57,820 nucleotides of DNA, taken from positions 1 to 57,820 of the forward strand of contig CAJJBS010000016.1 in the NCBI GenBank assembly GCA_905182385.1, read 5' to 3'. The stretch's first letter is position 1. Every line of letters begins with the position of its first letter. The notes beneath the pieces were generated by a model. That model searched no databases. It was not told where the DNA came from and was given only the letters and a program-made list of their open reading frames with translations. Below are positions 26,212 through 34,764 of this stretch, one piece after another. Made by a program: the position numbers and the translations under genes. Source of the stretch: Fidelibacterota bacterium TCS55 (GTDB lineage Bacteria > Fidelibacterota > Marinisomatia > Marinisomatales > TCS55).

Positions 26212-27063
26212 ATGGAGCTTATTTGTCCATCATACAGCAAAGTTAATATTGGATTAAAAGTACTAAACCGAAGACATGATGGTTATCATAATATATATAC
26301 CATCTTTCAAGAATTAAACTTTGGTGATTCAATCTATATTAAAAAAAGAGACTACGGTTGTAAAATTATTTCTAATGTTGATTGGATACCTACGGATAAG
26401 TCAAACCTTTGTTTCAAAGCTTATAATGAAATAAAAAAAGAGTTTTCTAGAGTAGAAGGAATTCAAATTCAAATTAATAAAAAAATTCCTATTGGAAGCG
26501 GTTTAGGCGGTGGCTCAGCAAATGCGGCGGCAGTATTGAAAGGAATTAAAAATATATATAAACTTAACGCAAATGAAAGTAAACTTGAAGAAATTGGTGG
26601 CAAGATAGGCGCAGATGTACCTTTTTTTATTAGAGGAAAAACCCAACTAGGAGAAGGGGTTGGAGATAAGTTAACACAGCTGCCAAAAGCCTTGATTGGA
26701 ACATATTTATTAGTAATTCCTAAAATTTTTATAAGTACAAAATGGGCATATTCCGTAATTAAAAATAAATTGAATGATCAAAATAAAAAAGCTAAGTTCT
26801 CAAGCTTTTTAAATGAAGATTATTCTTCATTACAGATTTTTGAGAATGATTTTGAACAAATTGTGATTCCAGCATATCCTGAGATTGGTGCTATTAAGAT
26901 TAAGTTGCTTAAGTTAGGTGCCCGGTTTTCCAGTCTGTCGGGCAGTGGCTCGACTGTGTATGGAGTTTTTGACGATGAAGCTTCCGCTAAAGAAGCTGAG
27001 TTATTATTCAACTCTTCACATCAAACTTTTCTGGCAAAACCCACTCAACAGTTAAATACTTGA
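26212..27063 (+). CDS. ispE: 4-diphosphocytidyl-2-C-methyl-D-erythritol kinase
   Basis: This 283-residue GHMP kinase phosphorylates CDP-ME in the fourth MEP-pathway step. The ATP loop PIGSGLGGGSANAAAVL is clear. The N-terminal substrate region has SKVNIGLKVLNRRHDGYH, and the C-terminal GHMP motif is FSSLSGSGSTVYGVF. It directly follows ispF and precedes tRNA-Gln by 20 bases. Confidence 0.96.
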   Translation: MELICPSYSKVNIGLKVLNRRHDGYHNIYTIFQELNFGDSIYIKKRDYGCKIISNVDWIPTDKSNLCFKAYNEIKKEFSRVEGIQIQINKKIPIGSGLGGGSANAAAVLKGIKNIYKLNANESKLEEIGGKIGADVPFFIRGKTQLGEGVGDKLTQLPKALIGTYLLVIPKIFISTKWAYSVIKNKLNDQNKKAKFSSFLNEDYSSLQIFENDFEQIVIPAYPEIGAIKIKLLKLGARFSSLSGSGSTVYGVFDDEASAKEAELLFNSSHQTFLAKPTQQLNT

Positions 27064-27083
27064 ATCATATTTAAAATTATTTT

Positions 27084-27154
27084 TGGGGCGTCGTCTAATG
27101 GTAGGACACCTGGTTTTGGTCCAGGCAGTAGGGGTTCGACTCCCTTCGCCCCAG
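27084..27154 (+). tRNA. tRNA-Gln (anticodon UUG)
   Basis: A full cloverleaf is visible. The seven-base acceptor TGGGGCG pairs with CGCCCCA, with discriminator G. The D arm contains GTCTAATGGTAGGAC. The anticodon stem CCTGG/CCAGG encloses loop TTTTGGT with anticodon TTG at 27116-27118. The T arm is GGG-TTCGACT-CCC. U1-A72 and G73 are identity features of tRNA-Gln. The 3' CCA is not encoded (the sequence continues CAAA). It sits between ispE and prs on the same strand and is probably co-transcribed. Confidence 0.97.
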
Positions 27155-27165
27155 CAAAAAAGACT

Positions 27166-28110
27166 ATGAAAGAAAAATTAAAAATATTCAGTGGCCGCAG
27201 CAACCCCTTGCTTGCTGAAAAGATTGCAAAATCTTTAGGTAAAAACCTAGGTAAGCTAGCCATTAAAACTTTTTCAGATGGTGAGTTATGGATAAAGTTT
27301 GAAGAAAATATACGAGGGTGTGATGTTTTTATAATTCAACCAACAAATAGCCCCGCTGAAAATATAATGGAGTTAATACTTACTATTGATGCAGCAGTAA
27401 GAGCATCAGCGAAGACCGTTACAGCGGTTGTGCCTTATTTTGGTTACGGTCGGCAAGATAGAAAAGACAACCCGCGAGTTCCTATATCTTCTAGGGTCAT
27501 GGTTGATTTAATTACAGCTACGGGAGCAGATAGGATGATAACAATGGATCTTCATTCAACTCAAATTCAAGGTTTTGCTGCAATACCATTTGATCATCTA
27601 TATAGTCGGATGGTTTTATTAGATGCTATAAAAGCTCTAAACTTTACGCCTGAGAACGCAGCAGTTTTATCTCCAGATGTTGGATCTGCGCGAATGAGTC
27701 AAGCTTATGCAAAATATTTAGGAATGCATTTTGCTTTAATAGATAAAAGAAGATACGCTCCAAACAAAGCAGAGGTAGTACACCTTATTGGTGATTTAAA
27801 GGGTAAAGATGTCTTAATAATTGATGATATGATAGACACAGCTGGGACAACCGTAAATGCTGCAGAAGCAGCTATAAGTAATGGAGCAAATAGTGTAACG
27901 GCTGTAGCTACTCATGCGGTACTTTCTGGATCCGCTATAGAGAGAATTAAAAATTCGGTGATTAAAAAATTAATTGTCACGGATACAGTATTAATTCCAA
28001 ATGATAAAAAATTAGATAATATGGAAATTGTAACAGTTTCAAAAGTATTTGGAGAAGCAATTCAACGTATTTACGATGGTGAATCAGTAAGTGCATTGTT
28101 TGAATTTTAA
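27166..28110 (+). CDS. prs: Ribose-phosphate pyrophosphokinase
   Basis: The 314-residue enzyme makes PRPP from ribose 5-phosphate and ATP for nucleotide, His and Trp synthesis. Motifs are in order: FSGRSNPLLAEKIAKSLG, FSDGELWIKFEENIRGCDVF, PYFGYGRQDRKDNPRVPIS (flexible ATP loop), DLHSTQIQGF, and the PRPP loop VLIIDDMIDTAGTTVNAA. It starts eleven bases after the tRNA and is followed by the L25 gene fifteen bases on; prs-rplY-pth is a common bacterial order. Confidence 0.97.
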   Translation: MKEKLKIFSGRSNPLLAEKIAKSLGKNLGKLAIKTFSDGELWIKFEENIRGCDVFIIQPTNSPAENIMELILTIDAAVRASAKTVTAVVPYFGYGRQDRKDNPRVPISSRVMVDLITATGADRMITMDLHSTQIQGFAAIPFDHLYSRMVLLDAIKALNFTPENAAVLSPDVGSARMSQAYAKYLGMHFALIDKRRYAPNKAEVVHLIGDLKGKDVLIIDDMIDTAGTTVNAAEAAISNGANSVTAVATHAVLSGSAIERIKNSVIKKLIVTDTVLIPNDKKLDNMEIVTVSKVFGEAIQRIYDGESVSALFEF

Positions 28111-28125
28111 TTAAAGGTAAATAAA

Positions 28126-28791
28126 ATGGCATCTTATTATAAACTAACCATAGAAGAACGCTCAGAGCTTGGTACGAGCACTGCGCGCTCAATGAGAAGA
28201 AATGGCAAAATACCAGCTAATTACTATTATCATGGTGAGTCTAATAAAAATATTACTATAGATAAAAAGGTTTTTAATCAAGCAGTTCAATCCGGACAAA
28301 GAGTCTTTGAAGTTGAAATGAACGGAGAGACGCTATATGTAAGGATTAAAGCTGTTCAGTATCACCCGGTGACTGAAAATGTAATGCATGTAGATTTAAT
28401 GCGAGTGAGAAGAACAGAAAAAATGACTGTAACTATTCCAGTTATTTTAGAAGGTGAAGCGACTGGCGCCATAGAAGGGGGTCTTGTTGCTCAAGTGGCT
28501 TCTTCTATTGATATAGAATGTTTTCCTACGGATATCCCGGAAAATATTATTTTAGACATATCAAGCTTAGAGCTTAATGGTGTAATGACAGCAAGTGAAT
28601 TAACTTTATTAGAAGATGTTGTTTTAATATCGCCTCAAGATACGACTATTGCTACTTGTAATGCTCCAAGAGCTGAAGTAGAGCCAGAAGTAGAAGCGTT
28701 AGAAGAAGGTGAAACAGATGAAACCAGTGAAGGCTCAAGTGATGGTGATGACAAAGAAAAAGATGATCCTGAAAAAGAAAAAGCTTCCTAG
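28126..28791 (+). CDS. rplY: Ribosomal protein bL25 (CTC/TL5 form)
   Basis: The 221-residue protein binds 5S rRNA. Residues 1-95 form the L25 domain (ERSELGTSTARSMRRNGKIPA; VKAVQYHP-like RIKAVQYHPVTENVMHVDL). Residues 95-185 form the CTC-type C-terminal domain. A strongly acidic tail (from about 185, rich in Glu, Asp and Ser) ends the chain, as also seen in the RpsF of this window. It is placed between prs and pth, the usual arrangement. Confidence 0.94.
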   Translation: MASYYKLTIEERSELGTSTARSMRRNGKIPANYYYHGESNKNITIDKKVFNQAVQSGQRVFEVEMNGETLYVRIKAVQYHPVTENVMHVDLMRVRRTEKMTVTIPVILEGEATGAIEGGLVAQVASSIDIECFPTDIPENIILDISSLELNGVMTASELTLLEDVVLISPQDTTIATCNAPRAEVEPEVEALEEGETDETSEGSSDGDDKEKDDPEKEKAS

Positions 28792-28796
28792 TAATC

Positions 28797-29351
28797 ATGC
28801 TTGCCTTTATTGGGCTAGGAAATCCTGGTGATAAATATGCAAATACTAAACATAATGCAGGCTATTGGGTGTTAAACGAATTAGCTAATAGGCAAAAACT
28901 GGAATTTAAGCCTGGCAAGGGTGATTATATTTTTGCTCAAAATCAAAAGAAAGAATTGTTGTTGGTTAAGCCAACAACAGGAATGAACCTTAGTGGTGTT
29001 GCTGTAAAAGATGTGACTAATCGTTGGAATCTTTTACCTTCTGAAACATTTATTATACTAGATGATGTCGACCTACCATTAGGATCAATTAGGATTAAGC
29101 CTAAAGGTGGCGATGGTTGCCATAGAGGAATGCAAAATATTATTTATCAACTAAGAACAAATGATTTCCCAAGGCTTAGATTGGGAGTTGCGACAGATGA
29201 AAGTTTGCGCCCTGCTGAAAAGTTTGTTTTGAAACCTTTTCGTAAAGATGATGAAGTTGAAGCTCAATCAATGGTAAAGCATGGAGCTGATGCATTAGAA
29301 AACATTTTATTTCAAGGTTTGAATCATACCATGAATCATTTTAATTCTTAA
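28797..29351 (+). CDS. pth: Peptidyl-tRNA hydrolase
   Basis: This 184-residue enzyme recycles peptidyl-tRNA released from stalled ribosomes. Catalytic residues are visible in GLGNPGDKYANTKHNAGYWVL (Asn9, His19). NLSGVAV and DDVDLPLGSIRIKPKG (catalytic Asp) and GCHRGMQNI complete the family motifs. The start is six bases after the rplY stop. Confidence 0.97.
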   Translation: MLAFIGLGNPGDKYANTKHNAGYWVLNELANRQKLEFKPGKGDYIFAQNQKKELLLVKPTTGMNLSGVAVKDVTNRWNLLPSETFIILDDVDLPLGSIRIKPKGGDGCHRGMQNIIYQLRTNDFPRLRLGVATDESLRPAEKFVLKPFRKDDEVEAQSMVKHGADALENILFQGLNHTMNHFNS

Positions 29352-29369
29352 ATAAGGAGTAATTAACAG

Positions 29370-31514
29370 ATGAATCCTAATTTTATTTTTATAATTGGAG
29401 CTGCTGTTTTAGCCATGTTTTATTCATTCTGGAAAACAGGTTGGATTAATAAGCAAGACGAAGGAACAGAGAGAATGAAGTTAATTGGGTCAAAGATTGC
29501 AGATGGTGCAATGGCATTCCTGAAAGCTGAGTATCGTGTTCTCTCTATTTTTGTTATTGCTGTTGCTATACTTTTAGGCTTTGCAAATGCAGGCAGAGCC
29601 GACTCTAGCGCATTGATATCATTATCCTTTATTGTTGGAGCAATAGCTTCTGCTTTAGCTGGTTTTTTAGGGATGAAAGTAGCTACTAAAGCTAATAATA
29701 GAACAACAAATGCAGCCAGGTCAAGTCTCTCATCTGCTTTAAATGTTGCTTTTACGGGTGGCTCTGTAATGGGAATGAGCGTAGTTGGATTAGGGATTTT
29801 AGGATTTGGTGGCCTATTTATATTTTATACAGAGCTTTATGGGACTGATGGCATCGCTATTAAAACGGTCTTAAATGTAATATCAGGGTTTTCATTAGGC
29901 GCCTCTTCAATAGCACTTTTTGCTCGAGTAGGCGGAGGAATATATACTAAAGCTGCTGATGTTGGAGCTGATCTAGTTGGTAAAGTTGAAGCTGGAATTC
30001 CAGAAGATCATCCTTTAAACCCTGCAACGATTGCTGATAATGTAGGTGATAACGTAGGTGATGTGGCTGGTATGGGGGCAGATTTATTTGAATCATATGT
30101 TGGCTCAATACTTGGCTCTATGGTGCTTGGCGCTAGTGTAGTTGTAATGGGGGGCTTTGATTTTAATTTTGTTCTTCTTCCTCTATTAATTGCATCAGCT
30201 GGAATTATTGTATCTATAATTGGGACTTTTATGGTAAGGGTTAAAGAAGGTGGAGATCCTCAAAAAGCGCTTAATCGAGGTGAGTTTGGTAGTTCTTTTG
30301 TTATGGTTGGTGTTATTTACTTTTTAATTCAAGAATTTTTACCAGCGGAGTTTGTTCAAGGAGGTGTAGTATTTAATAGTATGGGAGTATTCTATGCGAC
30401 AATAATTGGATTAGCGGCTGGTCTTGGGATTGGCATGATTACGGAGCACTACACTGGTACAGGGGGGTCTCCTGTTAAATCAATAACTGATCAATCTGTT
30501 ACAGGAGCCGCAACTAATATTATTGCTGGATTAGGCGTTGGAATGCAATCTACTGCAATTCCAATTTTGATTTTAGCTTCTGGTATTATGGGTGCTCATT
30601 ATTTTGCAGGTCTTTATGGTATAGCCATGGCTGCTTTAGGAATGCTTGCTAATACTGGTATTCAGTTAGCCGTGGATGCTTATGGCCCAATTTCCGATAA
30701 TGCAGGAGGAATCGCTGAAATGGCTGAGCTTCCAGCTGAGGTTCGAGAAAGAACTGACAAGTTAGATGCTGTTGGTAACACAACGGCAGCTATTGGCAAA
30801 GGCTTTGCTATTGGTTCTGCAGCTTTAACGGCTCTTGCCCTTTTTGCTGCATTTATGGTTCAAAGTGGTATTAAAAGTATTGATATTTCTAACCCAAATG
30901 TTATGGCAGGTTTATTTGTTGGAGGTATGTTGCCCTTTCTATTTTCATCAATGGCTCTGGGAGCAGTTGGAAGAGCCGCAATGTCAATGATTGAAGAAGT
31001 GCGACGTCAGTTTAGAGAGATTCCTGAACTGAAAGCAGCTTTAGCTATATTGAATAAAGGCGATGAATCTTCTTGGTCAGAAGAAGATAGGTCTATTTAT
31101 GAATTAGGGCTTGATAAAGCTGAACATGGTAGATGTGTGGAAATTTCTACCCAAGCAGCTATAAAAGAAATGATTTTGCCTGGAATTTTAGCAATAACCT
31201 CTCCTGTAATTGTTGGTTTTATTTTTGGTCCTGAAACATTAGGTGGTCTTTTAGCTGGAGTTACAGTCTGTGGTGTGCTGATGGCTATTTTTCAATCAAA
31301 TTCGGGTGGTGCTTGGGATAATGCAAAGAAAATGATTGAAGAAGGAATTGAAGTAAATGGTAAATCGTATGGTAAAGGTTCTGAGACACATAAAGCAGCT
31401 GTAGTTGGCGATACAGTTGGAGACCCATTCAAAGATACTTCGGGTCCGTCACTAAATATTTTAATTAAACTTATGTCTGTGGTGTCATTAGTAATTGCAC
31501 CGCTGATTGCTTGA
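29370..31514 (+). CDS. hppA: Membrane-bound proton/sodium-translocating pyrophosphatase (K+-dependent type)
   Basis: The 714-residue protein has about 16 transmembrane helices. It hydrolyses pyrophosphate and pumps H+ or Na+ across the inner membrane. Substrate and metal motifs DVGADLVGKVEAGIPEDHP and ADNVGDNVGDVAGMGADLF are intact, as is the C-terminal VVGDTVGDPFKDTSGPS. After GNTT (469-472) comes Ala473. Type I, K+-dependent enzymes have Ala there and K+-independent ones have Lys, so this one should need K+. Na+-pumping enzymes are also K+-dependent, so Na+ is possible in a marine cell. A GGAG ribosome binding site precedes it. Confidence 0.95.
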   Translation: MNPNFIFIIGAAVLAMFYSFWKTGWINKQDEGTERMKLIGSKIADGAMAFLKAEYRVLSIFVIAVAILLGFANAGRADSSALISLSFIVGAIASALAGFLGMKVATKANNRTTNAARSSLSSALNVAFTGGSVMGMSVVGLGILGFGGLFIFYTELYGTDGIAIKTVLNVISGFSLGASSIALFARVGGGIYTKAADVGADLVGKVEAGIPEDHPLNPATIADNVGDNVGDVAGMGADLFESYVGSILGSMVLGASVVVMGGFDFNFVLLPLLIASAGIIVSIIGTFMVRVKEGGDPQKALNRGEFGSSFVMVGVIYFLIQEFLPAEFVQGGVVFNSMGVFYATIIGLAAGLGIGMITEHYTGTGGSPVKSITDQSVTGAATNIIAGLGVGMQSTAIPILILASGIMGAHYFAGLYGIAMAALGMLANTGIQLAVDAYGPISDNAGGIAEMAELPAEVRERTDKLDAVGNTTAAIGKGFAIGSAALTALALFAAFMVQSGIKSIDISNPNVMAGLFVGGMLPFLFSSMALGAVGRAAMSMIEEVRRQFREIPELKAALAILNKGDESSWSEEDRSIYELGLDKAEHGRCVEISTQAAIKEMILPGILAITSPVIVGFIFGPETLGGLLAGVTVCGVLMAIFQSNSGGAWDNAKKMIEEGIEVNGKSYGKGSETHKAAVVGDTVGDPFKDTSGPSLNILIKLMSVVSLVIAPLIA

Positions 31515-31529
31515 AAATTGGAGATTTAA

Positions 31530-32150
31530 ATGAGATACTATGAAAGTTTATATATTGTAAATCCGAATTATGAACAAGAACGCCTTGATGATGTTATGAA
31601 ATCGGTCGCTGATAAATCAATTGAGTGTGGTTTCTCAATTATTAATCATAGAATATGGGGTAAAAAAAGATTAGCATATTCAATTGAAAAAAATAAGTAC
31701 GGTTCATATATTTTGTTTCATTTTGAAACAGAATCAACTAAAAATTTAGATGATTTTGAGCGCTTTATGGTTTTACAAAAAACTATATTAAGAAATCAAA
31801 CTATAAGTTTAGCGAATAAACCAGAAGCTCATGTTGAAGATGAACCTGCTAAAAATGAAGAACAAAAAGAAACCACGGAAGGTTCATCGGTGGCTACCAA
31901 AACAAAAGAAAAATTAAATATTGAACCTGCTAAAAATGAAGAACAAAAAGAAACTACTGAAGGTTCATCAGTGGCTACAAAAACAAAAGAAAAATCAAAT
32001 GTTGAATCTGAACAAAACTCTGAAAAAGAACCCTTAATAGAAGAAGAGAAAGCGGTTGAAATTGAAGAGACGTTAGCTCAGAATGAAGAAATAGAAGAAA
32101 AAGTAGAGCTGGCTATTGAAGAAGAAACAACAGAAGAAGTTCAGGAGTAA
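31530..32150 (+). CDS. rpsF: Ribosomal protein bS6 with long acidic C-terminal extension
   Basis: Residues 1-95 form the normal bS6 domain (MRYYESLYIVNPNYEQERLD; IWGKKRLAYSIEKNKYGSYILFHF). The remaining 110 residues are a low-complexity tail of Glu, Lys, Thr and Ala. The tail holds a 27-residue direct repeat (DNA units 31842-31922 and 31923-32003). Typical S6 is 95-140 residues. S6 pairs with S18 on the 30S platform, and the next gene encodes S18. No ssb gene lies between rpsF and rpsR. Confidence 0.95.
   Translation: MRYYESLYIVNPNYEQERLDDVMKSVADKSIECGFSIINHRIWGKKRLAYSIEKNKYGSYILFHFETESTKNLDDFERFMVLQKTILRNQTISLANKPEAHVEDEPAKNEEQKETTEGSSVATKTKEKLNIEPAKNEEQKETTEGSSVATKTKEKSNVESEQNSEKEPLIEEEKAVEIEETLAQNEEIEEKVELAIEEETTEEVQE
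31842..32003 (+). repeat. 81-base tandem repeat within rpsF
   Basis: Two direct copies with an 81-base period encode the segment beginning EPAKNEEQKETTEGSS. The copies differ mainly at third codon positions (ACCACG versus ACTACT, for example). This pattern suggests an older duplication kept under protein-level selection. Confidence 0.9.
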
Positions 32151-32153
32151 ATC

Positions 32154-32384
32154 ATGGCTTTTCAAAGTAGAAAAAAATTCTGTTTTTTTAAAGAAAATAG
32201 TATAACTGAAGTTGATTATAAAGATGTCAAACTATTAAAACGCTTTGTTACAGATCAAGGTAAGATTATGCCTCGTAGAATTACGGGAACGAGCGCTAAA
32301 ATGCATCGAAAATTAGTTAGAGCAATTAAGCAAGCTCGTAATATTGCACTAATGCCTTATACGAACATAAGCACTGAGGGTTAA
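32154..32384 (+). CDS. rpsR: Ribosomal protein bS18
   Basis: The 76-residue protein has the S18 core: a Phe/Lys-rich start with CFFKEN, then DYKDVKLLKRFVTDQGKIMP, RRITGTSAKMHRKLVRAIKQARNIALMPY. It contacts S6 and the 16S rRNA platform. It lies three bases after rpsF and two bases before rplI. Confidence 0.97.
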   Translation: MAFQSRKKFCFFKENSITEVDYKDVKLLKRFVTDQGKIMPRRITGTSAKMHRKLVRAIKQARNIALMPYTNISTEG

Positions 32385-32386
32385 AA

Positions 32387-32830
32387 ATGGATATTATTTT
32401 ATTACAAGATGTTGAAACACTAGGAACTTCTGGCGATATTATAAAAGTTAAACCGGGATATGCTAGAAATTTCTTATTTCCCCGAGGACTAGCAGTTCGA
32501 TCTTCTAAGAGAAATAGAGCTTTGGCAGATGAGAAAAAGAATTCTGCAAAGGCAAAAGAATTAAGACAGGCTCACGTATATGAAGAAATGGTTGATAATT
32601 TAAAAAAGACTGAAGTGACAATTGAAGTACAGGTAGGAGAAGAAGATCGCCTTTTTGGATCAGTAACAAGTCAAGATATTCACAAGGCGTTAATTGAGAA
32701 AGGTGTAGAAATTGAGAGATCCTCAATTGAGCTTGAAGAACCAATAAAAGCATTAGGTGTTTATGCTGTTAATATAAAAGTTGCAAAGGGCTTGCTTCAA
32801 GAAATAAAGGTCTTTGTCATTCAAGCGTAA
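32387..32830 (+). CDS. rplI: Ribosomal protein bL9
   Basis: The 147-residue protein has the L9 N-terminal domain (MDIILLQDVETLGTSGDIIKVKPGYARNFLFPRGLA), the connecting helix, and the C-terminal RNA-binding domain (GSVTSQDIHKAL). It binds 23S rRNA. It is the last gene of the rpsF-rpsR-rplI unit, which ends in a strong terminator. Confidence 0.97.
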   Translation: MDIILLQDVETLGTSGDIIKVKPGYARNFLFPRGLAVRSSKRNRALADEKKNSAKAKELRQAHVYEEMVDNLKKTEVTIEVQVGEEDRLFGSVTSQDIHKALIEKGVEIERSSIELEEPIKALGVYAVNIKVAKGLLQEIKVFVIQA

Positions 32831-32850
32831 AGCTTTTTTATATAATTTAG

Positions 32851-32888
32851 AACCCTCTCTGGATATTTTTTCAGCGAGGGTTTTTTAT
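32851..32888 (+). terminator. Rho-independent terminator after rplI
   Basis: AACCCTC (32851-32857) pairs with GAGGGTT (32876-32882), extended inward by CTG/CAG after one mismatch. It is followed by a TTTTTTA run. The strength and position right after rplI make it the end of the ribosomal unit. Confidence 0.9.
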
Positions 32889-32908
32889 TTAAGTTAGATT
32901 CTATTAAT

Positions 32909-34762
32909 ATGATTAAGCAATCTATAAAGTATTTCAGTCATTTATTGCTTTTCTGGATGACTCTTTTTACTCTCGATCGTATTTTATTTATACTATATAA
33001 TGTAAATGAACTAGAAATTTCTATTATTAAAAAAATAGAACCAATTTGGCAAGGCTTGCGACTTGATCTAGCTACAGCTTGTTATCTTTCATTACCAATA
33101 TTTATAATATGGGTAATTAGCTTGTTTTTTTATTTAATAAACTCACAAAAAATAATTAAAACATATTTTATTCTAATTATTCCAATGTTAGTGTTTGGAA
33201 TAATTCTGAACTTAGAAATTTATGATAAATGGGGACATCAAATTAATAGCGATACGATTTCGTATTTAAAATACCCTCGAGAAGCCTGGGCTTCGTCACT
33301 GAACTCCCCCCTTATATTATTACTATCTCTGTTTACAGTAGTTACCTTTTTATTTTTAAAATGGAGTAAGTATATTTCAGAATTAAATTGGCAGACGAAA
33401 GAAAAAAAAGCAAGTTTTAATATAAAAAAAATATCAATTAAGACACTTAAAGGGTTGATAGCATTTATAATTTATGGTTTATGTATGCGAGGAGGCGTTC
33501 AGCTTTCACCAATTAATCAGAGTTTTGCTTATTATTCAAAAGAATCAGCTTTAAATGCAGCGGCAGTAAATACAATCTATAATTATATATATAGCGCTAC
33601 ACAAAAAAATCATATAAATCCATATAAGTACTTTTCAGAAAATGAAATTGACAGTTTTCTTTTTAAGGAAGATAGTAAAGTAAATAAAAATATAAAAATA
33701 ATATCAACTGAAAAGCCTAATATCGTCCTTATTATAATGGAAGGCTTAGCTGCTGAAATTTTATTTAGTGAAGAAAAATTAACACCTAATATGAATAGGT
33801 TAATTAAAAGAAGTTTATATTTTGAAAATATTTATGCAACTTCTACGAGAACGGATCGAGGACTTGTTTCGATTTTAAGTGGCTATCCTTCATTGCCAAA
33901 TATATCTGTAGTAAAAGAGCCTGAAAAAGCAGCTCAACTTTCTTTTTTATCAAAAGAGTTTAAAAGAAATGGATATTCAACCAGTTTTATTTATGGTGGT
34001 GAATCTGAATTTGCGAACATTAAATCATATCTTTTAAATTCAAAATTTGATAAGATAATCGATAAAAATAATTTTCAAAAAAAAGATATGAATTCCAAAT
34101 GGGGTGCTCATGATCATATAGTTTTTAATGAAAGTTTTATACAATTAAAAAATATAGAAGAACCATTTTTCACAACTATCTTAACTCTATCTAGTCATGA
34201 GCCATTTGAAGTACCCATGGAAACGATCATTAAAGGTAATGATCGTCAATCTTTATATAAAAACTCAGTAATGTATTTGGATAGATCCATTGGCAGTTTT
34301 ATGGATAAAGTATCAACTCAAAAATATTATGATAATACAGTCTTTATATTTATTTCAGATCATGGATTTCGAGTTGGAGATACAATGAATCGAGATAAAA
34401 AGAGGTATCATATTCCTTTTTTTATTTATGGTTCTCCACTTAATAATAAATGGATAGGGAAGAAAATAGCTAAGGTTGGAAGTCAATCTGACTTACCTAA
34501 AACAATATTAAATCAATTAAATTTTAATTCAGATCAATTTAATTTTTCTAATGATATATTTATAAAGAAAGCTCTTTTTGCTCAATACACTTTTAGTCAT
34601 GGATTTGGAGTAGTTTCAGATAAGCAAAGCCTAATATATGATTATGATACAAAAGATATTCAATATTCTAATAAAAAATTAAATGCAAATAATGAGTTTC
34701 TTTTTAATTTTGGTAAAGCTTATTTGCAAAAAGCTTACCAAGATTTTATTGATAAAAAATAA
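32909..34762 (+). CDS. LtaS/OpgB-like membrane phosphoglycerol transferase (sulfatase fold)
   Basis: The 617-residue protein has about five N-terminal transmembrane helices (residues 1-200), then an extracytoplasmic alkaline-phosphatase/sulfatase-fold domain. The domain begins NIVLIIMEGLAAE (metal-binding Glu). The nucleophile is Thr315 in TSTRTDRGL, followed by SILSGYPS; the C-terminal metal site is FISDHGF. Relatives transfer phosphoglycerol from lipids to polymers (lipoteichoic acid) or to osmoregulated glucans. In this Gram-negative the acceptor is unknown. It follows the rplI terminator and is two bases before priA. Confidence 0.88.
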   Translation: MIKQSIKYFSHLLLFWMTLFTLDRILFILYNVNELEISIIKKIEPIWQGLRLDLATACYLSLPIFIIWVISLFFYLINSQKIIKTYFILIIPMLVFGIILNLEIYDKWGHQINSDTISYLKYPREAWASSLNSPLILLLSLFTVVTFLFLKWSKYISELNWQTKEKKASFNIKKISIKTLKGLIAFIIYGLCMRGGVQLSPINQSFAYYSKESALNAAAVNTIYNYIYSATQKNHINPYKYFSENEIDSFLFKEDSKVNKNIKIISTEKPNIVLIIMEGLAAEILFSEEKLTPNMNRLIKRSLYFENIYATSTRTDRGLVSILSGYPSLPNISVVKEPEKAAQLSFLSKEFKRNGYSTSFIYGGESEFANIKSYLLNSKFDKIIDKNNFQKKDMNSKWGAHDHIVFNESFIQLKNIEEPFFTTILTLSSHEPFEVPMETIIKGNDRQSLYKNSVMYLDRSIGSFMDKVSTQKYYDNTVFIFISDHGFRVGDTMNRDKKRYHIPFFIYGSPLNNKWIGKKIAKVGSQSDLPKTILNQLNFNSDQFNFSNDIFIKKALFAQYTFSHGFGVVSDKQSLIYDYDTKDIQYSNKKLNANNEFLFNFGKAYLQKAYQDFIDKK

Positions 34763-34764
34763 TT

